DNA from: Methanobacteriota archaeon
GTDB taxonomy: Archaea > Halobacteriota > Methanosarcinia > Methanosarcinales > Methanosarcinaceae
Direction of reading: 5' to 3'
Assembly (NCBI GenBank): GCA_030837265.1
Contig: JAUPKV010000700.1
Span: forward strand, 1-9,517
Length of the DNA stretch: 9,517 nucleotides
The position numbers and the translations under genes are program-made. The notes under the pieces are model-generated. The model did not search any database. It saw only the letters and a program-made list of their open reading frames with translations, and was not told where the DNA came from. Numbering within the stretch: the stretch's first letter is position 1; every line of letters starts with the position of its first letter. This document shows positions 5,484-9,517 of this stretch, one piece after another.

Positions 5484-7463
5484 ATGAGTGGGATCCGGTT
5501 TGGGGCAGATGTTCTTTCGACATACGAAGAAGGTACAAAAAGAGAATGGGTTTTAGGAAATGGGCTAGGAGGATATACTTCTTCTACGGTAATAAGTGTC
5601 GGAACAAGGACTTATCACGGACTGCTTGTAGCTGCTCTGGAGAATTATCCAGGAAGATATGTACTGCTTTCTTCCTTGGATGAGGAAATTTCAACTAATG
5701 GTGAAATCTATAAACTTGCAGCCCACAAATACCTTGATATTGTTTCTCCTACAGGTTTTGATTACCTTACCGAATTCATTCATACTCCGTTTCCTCTTTG
5801 GATTTACCGTCTCGGCGATTTTACCGTGAAGAAAAAAATCTTCATGGTTCACAACAGCAATACAACCTGTATTCTCTATGATGTAGAATCCGGAAAAGAA
5901 GATGTTATGTTAAGAATTTTGCCTCTGGTAAATGCAAGAGACTTTCATTTTACATCTCGCTCAGGATATCTGTCATTCTCGCAGCAAGCATACACTGAAG
6001 GAGTTCACCTGGAAAGCTCTAATGGTTTTACTTTCTCTCTTTCATCTAATCTCGAGTATCATTCGGACCCCAAATGGTACTATAACATGGAATATGATGA
6101 AGAGAAGCGACGCGGACTTAACAGTCAGGAGGATAACTTTAACCCGGGTTATTTCGAAAGCAAACTAAAGATAGGTACTTCCCGCTTTTTTATTGCTGCT
6201 TCGACCGGAGATATTTCTTCTCTTACTCTCGAGCAAGTTGATGAACTCTATACTACTGAAATAAACCGGCAAAATCTCCTTGTTCTCAATTCGAAGCTTA
6301 CTGAGCCCTTTGCTATGAAGCTTCTCAAGGGAACTGACTCTTTTGTAGTGAAAAACCCTTCTTCCGGTGAAAACACAGTAATTGCAGGATACCACTGGTA
6401 TTCTGACTGGGGGAGAGATACTATGATTTCTATGCCTGGCTTGCTTTTAATTCCTCGTCGTTTTCCTGAAGCCAGGTCCGTACTCAATAATTTTTCCAAA
6501 TACTGTCGGAGGGGCTTGATACCCAATACTTTCCCGGCTTTCGGAGGAGATCCGGTTTACAATACAGTGGACGCTTCTCTCTGGTTTATTCATGCTGTCA
6601 GCAAATATATGGAATATACGAAAGACTTGCTAATTCTTGCAGATATCTGGGACACAATAAATAGTATCATAGATAATTACTCTAAAGGTACAGATTTTGG
6701 AATCCGTATGGATTCAGATTATCTTATTCGTCAGGGGCCTCAACTAACCTGGATGGATGCCAAGATCGGAGAAAAGGCAGTCACCCCTAGAGAGGGTAAG
6801 GCTTGCGAAATAAATGCTCTCTGGTACAGTGCATTGAGAATTGCTTCCGACCTGGGGATTCATATAGGAAAGGATGTTTCCTCATATGAGACTCTTGCAG
6901 CCGGAGTAGCTTCGAATTACGAGAACATTTTCTGGAACCCAGAAACTAACTGCCTCTTTGACCTGGTGTATCAGGATGAAACCGGAAAAGAGTTTAAAGA
7001 CCCTGCAATTCGCCCGAATCAGATTTTCGCGGTGTCGCTACCTTATACTATGCTTTCCCCTGAGAAAGAAATATCAATTGTAGACCGAGTTACAAAAGAT
7101 CTCCTGGTTCCTCTCGGACTTCGTACTCTCTCAAAAGACCATCCCTTATATAAAGGACAATATCACGGAGATGCAATAAACAGAGATGCGGCCTATCACA
7201 ATGGAACCGCCTGGCCCTGGCTTCTAGGAGCTTATGTGAAAGCTTACAGGAAAGTCCATAATTATTCGAAAGACAGTTTTAGGGACATGCAAACTCTTCT
7301 TCAAGGTTTTAATGCACATCTTGAAATAGCAGGTATTGGTACTATCTCTGAAGTATTCGATGGGGATTACCCTCACTCTCCCGGTGGTTGCATTGCTCAG
7401 GCCTGGAGTGTCGCAGAAATTTTAAGGGCATATGTAGAGGATGTACTTGGGATCAAGCCATAA
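5484..7463 (+). CDS. Archaeal-type glycogen debranching enzyme (amylo-alpha-1,6-glucosidase)
   Basis: The protein belongs to the prokaryotic GDE group (GDE N-terminal domain plus GDE C-terminal catalytic domain, CAZy GH133 as I recall). Such enzymes remove alpha-1,6-linked branches of glycogen or related alpha-glucans in the cytosol. From M at 5484 it is 659 residues, the usual size. The N-terminal beta-rich domain carries EWVLGNGLGGY (21-31) and GTRTYHGLLVAAL (40-52). The (alpha/alpha)6 domain, from about 295 on, carries GYHWYSDWGRDTM (302-314), NTVDASLWF (360-368), LTWMDAK (421-427), RPNQIFAVS (510-518), YHNGTAWPW (571-579) and SEVFDGDYPHSPGGC (622-636). Acidic residues in the SDWGRD and SEVFDGD motifs are likely catalytic, though I cannot assign roles. 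An in-frame ATG at 5460 would add eight residues and overlap the putative TATA box; MSGIRFGADVLS looks like the family N-terminus. The GH130 gene follows after 18 bases. No signal peptide is present. Confidence 0.92.
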   Translation: MSGIRFGADVLSTYEEGTKREWVLGNGLGGYTSSTVISVGTRTYHGLLVAALENYPGRYVLLSSLDEEISTNGEIYKLAAHKYLDIVSPTGFDYLTEFIHTPFPLWIYRLGDFTVKKKIFMVHNSNTTCILYDVESGKEDVMLRILPLVNARDFHFTSRSGYLSFSQQAYTEGVHLESSNGFTFSLSSNLEYHSDPKWYYNMEYDEEKRRGLNSQEDNFNPGYFESKLKIGTSRFFIAASTGDISSLTLEQVDELYTTEINRQNLLVLNSKLTEPFAMKLLKGTDSFVVKNPSSGENTVIAGYHWYSDWGRDTMISMPGLLLIPRRFPEARSVLNNFSKYCRRGLIPNTFPAFGGDPVYNTVDASLWFIHAVSKYMEYTKDLLILADIWDTINSIIDNYSKGTDFGIRMDSDYLIRQGPQLTWMDAKIGEKAVTPREGKACEINALWYSALRIASDLGIHIGKDVSSYETLAAGVASNYENIFWNPETNCLFDLVYQDETGKEFKDPAIRPNQIFAVSLPYTMLSPEKEISIVDRVTKDLLVPLGLRTLSKDHPLYKGQYHGDAINRDAAYHNGTAWPWLLGAYVKAYRKVHNYSKDSFRDMQTLLQGFNAHLEIAGIGTISEVFDGDYPHSPGGCIAQAWSVAEILRAYVEDVLGIKP

Positions 7464-7481
7464 ATTTTTTGAGGGAAAAAT

Positions 7482-8435
7482 ATGAGCTGGAAAGACCATG
7501 GAGAGCTATTTACAAGATGCAGGAAAAACCCCATACTTACGGTTGAAGATTGGCCTTATCGAGCCAATACGGTATTTAACCCTGCAGCCGCCATAGTTGA
7601 TGGAAAGACTCTATTGCTCGTGCGAGTCGAAGACCATAGAGGCTTTTCCCACCTAACAGTTGCCAGGAGTGAAAATGGCATTGACGGATGGGAAATTGAC
7701 AGTAAACCAACTTTAATGCCTGACCCTGTAAATCATCCTGAAGAATTGTACGGTATAGAGGACCCACGTATAACATATTTGGAAGAAATGGGAAAGTGGG
7801 CTATTGTATATACTGCTTTTTCGGATTCGGGACCTTTACCAGCTCTTGCCTTGACGGAAGACTTCCGTAACTTTGACCGATTAGGCCCTACTTTGCCTCC
7901 CGACAACAAAGACGCTGCTGTTTTTCCCATAAGATTTAACGGCAAATGGGCAATGATACACAGGCCTGCACCTACTTTCCATAGTTTGAAAGCAAATATC
8001 TGGATATCCTTTTCTACGGACATGAAAGAATGGGGAGGGCACGAGATTCTTATGTATGCCCGGGAAGGGGGATGGTGGGATGCCTACAAGATAGGCCTTT
8101 CTCCTCAACCGATGCGTGTACCGGACGGATGGTTAATCATGTACCACGGTGTACGCCAGACTTCACCTAAAATAACTTATAGGCTCGGACTGGCCCTCCT
8201 GGATCTCACAGACCCACGAAAAGTACTATGCAGGTCCGAAGGATATATTTTTGGTCCTTTAGAACCTTATGAACGCAAAGGAGACGTTAATGATGTTGTC
8301 TTCCCTTGCGGATGGGTCGTATGGGGGGATGAACTCCGAATTTATTACGGAGGAGCGGATACAAATGTATCAATGGCCAGTGCAAAAATGAACGACATCC
8401 TGAGGTTTATTAAGTCCTGTAATAATATATCCTAG
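7482..8435 (+). CDS. GH130-family beta-mannoside phosphorylase-like protein
   Basis: GH130 (the former DUF377 group) comprises five-bladed beta-propeller enzymes. Most break beta-mannosidic bonds with phosphate, releasing alpha-mannose-1-phosphate; some are hydrolases. The 317-residue product is full length for the family. It shows RVEDHRG (48-54), YGIEDPRIT (90-98) with the expected proton-donor Asp94, NKDAAVFP (142-149), MIHRP (158-162), KIGLSPQP (203-210), WLIMYHGV (217-224), YRLGLALLDL (233-242) and IYYGGADT (287-294). The Arg161, Lys203 and His222 positions resemble the phosphate-contacting residues of the phosphorylases, which favours a phosphorylase over a hydrolase; this is from memory of the family, not an alignment. 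The start follows GAGGG (7471-7475) at six bases and lies 18 bases after the debranching enzyme, so the two are cotranscribed. The substrate (beta-1,2- or beta-1,4-mannosides, or mannosyl-glucose) cannot be fixed from sequence. No export signal is present. Confidence 0.9.
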   Translation: MSWKDHGELFTRCRKNPILTVEDWPYRANTVFNPAAAIVDGKTLLLVRVEDHRGFSHLTVARSENGIDGWEIDSKPTLMPDPVNHPEELYGIEDPRITYLEEMGKWAIVYTAFSDSGPLPALALTEDFRNFDRLGPTLPPDNKDAAVFPIRFNGKWAMIHRPAPTFHSLKANIWISFSTDMKEWGGHEILMYAREGGWWDAYKIGLSPQPMRVPDGWLIMYHGVRQTSPKITYRLGLALLDLTDPRKVLCRSEGYIFGPLEPYERKGDVNDVVFPCGWVVWGDELRIYYGGADTNVSMASAKMNDILRFIKSCNNIS

Positions 8436-8436
8436 C

Positions 8437-8466
8437 ATCAAATTTATTGATATTTTAATTTTCTTA
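8437..8466 (+). terminator. Weak hairpin plus T-rich tract after the GH130 gene
   Basis: Starting one base after the TAG, 5-bp arms atcaa (8437-8441) and ttgat (8447-8451) enclose five bases and are followed by a T-rich stretch (8452-8463). The position and T content suit termination of the two-gene carbohydrate operon. The hairpin itself is weak. Confidence 0.4.
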
Positions 8467-8473
8467 TTCCCAA

Positions 8474-8483
8474 ATTATAAAAA
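8474..8483 (+). promoter_or_regulatory. Candidate TATA box of the small membrane-protein ORF
   Basis: attataaaaa is centred about 29 bases before the ATG at 8508 and would give a nearly leaderless message. The local DNA is AT-rich, so chance matches are likely. Confidence 0.3.
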
Positions 8484-8507
8484 ATTTATCTGAGTAGTAT
8501 ATTTTCA

Positions 8508-8774
8508 ATGATATATTTTTTACAGAATAACATATTTTATATAGTTGTACTCTTATATTTCTTTGTGAAATTTAAAAGTTGGATATACATAATTTTCGTT
8601 GTTTTTTGTTGGGGTTTATTAGGTGAGCTTGTCTACCTTGTTACAAAGAAACGAAAACAAAATAAAAGCATAAGACAGTCCAGTAGTACAAAGTGGCGTA
8701 TACTTCGAGCTACATACAGGTTTCTTAGGAATCGCAATGAATTGAGAATCTCAGGTAAAAGAAGTATAAACTAA
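8508..8774 (+). CDS. Possible small membrane protein, 88 aa
   Basis: This frame encodes 88 residues that I cannot place in a family. Two hydrophobic stretches are visible: about residues 8-22 (rich in Ile, Val, Leu, Phe and Tyr) and 25-45 (WIYIIFVVFCWGLLGELVYLV). From residue 47 onward the chain is strongly basic, rich in Lys, Arg and Ser. The layout is a membrane hairpin, or one transmembrane segment, with a positively charged cytoplasmic tail. No Shine-Dalgarno site precedes the ATG, but a TATA-like box sits at a leaderless distance. It follows the GH130 gene and converges on a pseudogene, so the context is not informative. Hydrophobic frames arise easily in T-rich DNA, and the ORF may be non-coding or itself a remnant. 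I give it under even odds. Confidence 0.4.
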   Translation: MIYFLQNNIFYIVVLLYFFVKFKSWIYIIFVVFCWGLLGELVYLVTKKRKQNKSIRQSSSTKWRILRATYRFLRNRNELRISGKRSIN

Positions 8775-8800
8775 GAGCGGTACGCTGCAAGAAAAAAACT

Positions 8801-9517
8801 TTAAAGGTGTGCAGTTATAGATGCGGATTCAGATTGACTTTCTTGATTTTCTTTTATAGGTCCCACTAACTGTTTGAAACTATCTGCAATCGTCATAAGC
8901 GAAGCGATATATTTTTGGAGAATCCCCCGTTTTCATCTGCTCCAGCATCTGAATTTGGGAGTCACTGTCAACGACTTGTTTTTTCAGTTTTTCCAATTGT
9001 AGTTTTTCGGAATGTATAACCTGATCCATCATCATGACCATATAGGATAACAGCGATGAAGCTGGAGGAGAGGGAACGTCTTTTATGTCGAAAAGCCTGC
9101 GGTAAATCTCTCCGCCATACCTATCAGCTGAGAAATTATTTTTCACGAAGATGTAACCGTTCTCGTCTAATTCTTTCTGTTCCCAGCCTATAGCGTTATC
9201 TAGCTTATATATTACCTTTTTTCGTCCTCAATGAAAAATATGTCAAAGTCCATACCGATAATTTTTTCAATTAGCTTATCTGGCTGGTGACCTGATCGTT
9301 TGATCATTATTGGATTGAACTCAACAAAAAGTTCTATGTCGTCCGTATCTTTAGCAGCTTTTCAAAATTATCCAGCACGGATAACTCATGTCCCTCAACG
9401 GCTATTTTAATGATTATTGGAGTATTTGATGTATACTTAAGTAAATTTTCAATCTCTGTCATTTCGATAGCTATTTTTTCCATAGCGAATGACAAAAGGT
9501 GCTCATAAGAGCCACAG
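8801..9517 (-). pseudogene. FkbM-family methyltransferase, frameshifted and cut by the window edge
   Basis: Read on the minus strand from the window end, four segments in shifting frames make one continuous FkbM-like protein. Segment 1 contains GSYEHLLSFA and KIAVEGHELSVLDNF (near 9408-9364). Segment 2, from about 9352, contains DIELFVEFNPIMIKRSGHQP and ends with TAA near 9214-9212. Segment 3 has YKLDNAIGWEQKELDENGYI, a Met-rich stretch, then a Lys/Glu/Gln-rich probable coiled coil. Segment 4 contains MTIADSFKQLVGPIKENQ and ends at TAA 8803-8801. Each junction falls in an A run on the coding strand: one base missing near 9350-9352, one missing in the run at 9217-9222, and one extra in the run at 8912-8916. 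FkbM proteins are SAM-dependent methyltransferases, often acting on sugars or lipid-linked glycans. The usual KIDVEG motif here has Ala for Asp, consistent with loss of function. The N-terminal SAM-binding part lies beyond 9517. Sequencing indels are the alternative explanation. Confidence 0.82.

Noticed and set aside
8880..9146. Stand-alone 88-aa minus-strand gene
   Set aside because: Its sequence continues upstream past its ATG in the same frame to about 9215, and then in another frame into FkbM-like sequence. It is the C-terminal part of the broken gene, not a separate gene.

Overview
The window reads as a chromosomal segment of a methanogenic archaeon, most likely a Methanosarcina species. 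The grounds are a DUF1699-type protein, bacterial-type tetrahydrofolate (THF) genes of the sort known in Methanosarcina, archaeal TATA-like boxes placed so that some messages would be nearly leaderless, AT-rich intergenic DNA, and a GC-rich intergenic repeat (cgcttcgctccc modules) of a kind I recall from Methanosarcina genomes. Species assignment is an inference; no rRNA or tRNA gene is present to settle it.

Layout. 1-970 is AT-rich and mostly non-coding. It holds short tandem repeats and one small minus-strand gene (331-474) for a 47-residue charged protein with a good ribosome binding site. 970-1377 (minus) encodes a DUF1699-type protein with a TTG start and a strong GGGAGG site, followed by a hairpin/T-rich terminator. 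1378-2106 is a long non-coding stretch with a cluster of direct and inverted repeats (1711-1902). 2107-5158 (plus) carries purN, glyA and folD. 5161-5410 is a decayed remnant of an alpha/beta-hydrolase (esterase) gene. 5484-8435 (plus) is a two-gene carbohydrate unit: an archaeal-type glycogen debranching enzyme and a GH130 beta-mannoside phosphorylase-like protein. 8508-8774 is a possible small membrane protein. 8801-9517 (minus) is a broken FkbM-family methyltransferase gene that runs off the window edge.

How the genes work together. GlyA makes glycine and 5,10-methylene-THF from serine. FolD oxidises and hydrolyses methylene-THF to 10-formyl-THF. PurN uses 10-formyl-THF to formylate GAR in purine synthesis. 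The three form a short THF one-carbon route, separate from the methanopterin-based C1 carriers of methanogenesis. The debranching enzyme probably trims alpha-1,6 branches of storage glycogen. The GH130 protein would phosphorolyse beta-mannosides; its shared transcription unit suggests a common role in carbohydrate turnover, but its substrate is unknown.

I found no clear sign of a novel defence, mobile or RNA-based system. The items most worth following up are genes and gene remnants that a standard ORF list would miss: the 47-residue gene, the esterase fossil, and the FkbM pseudogene with three homopolymer frameshifts.
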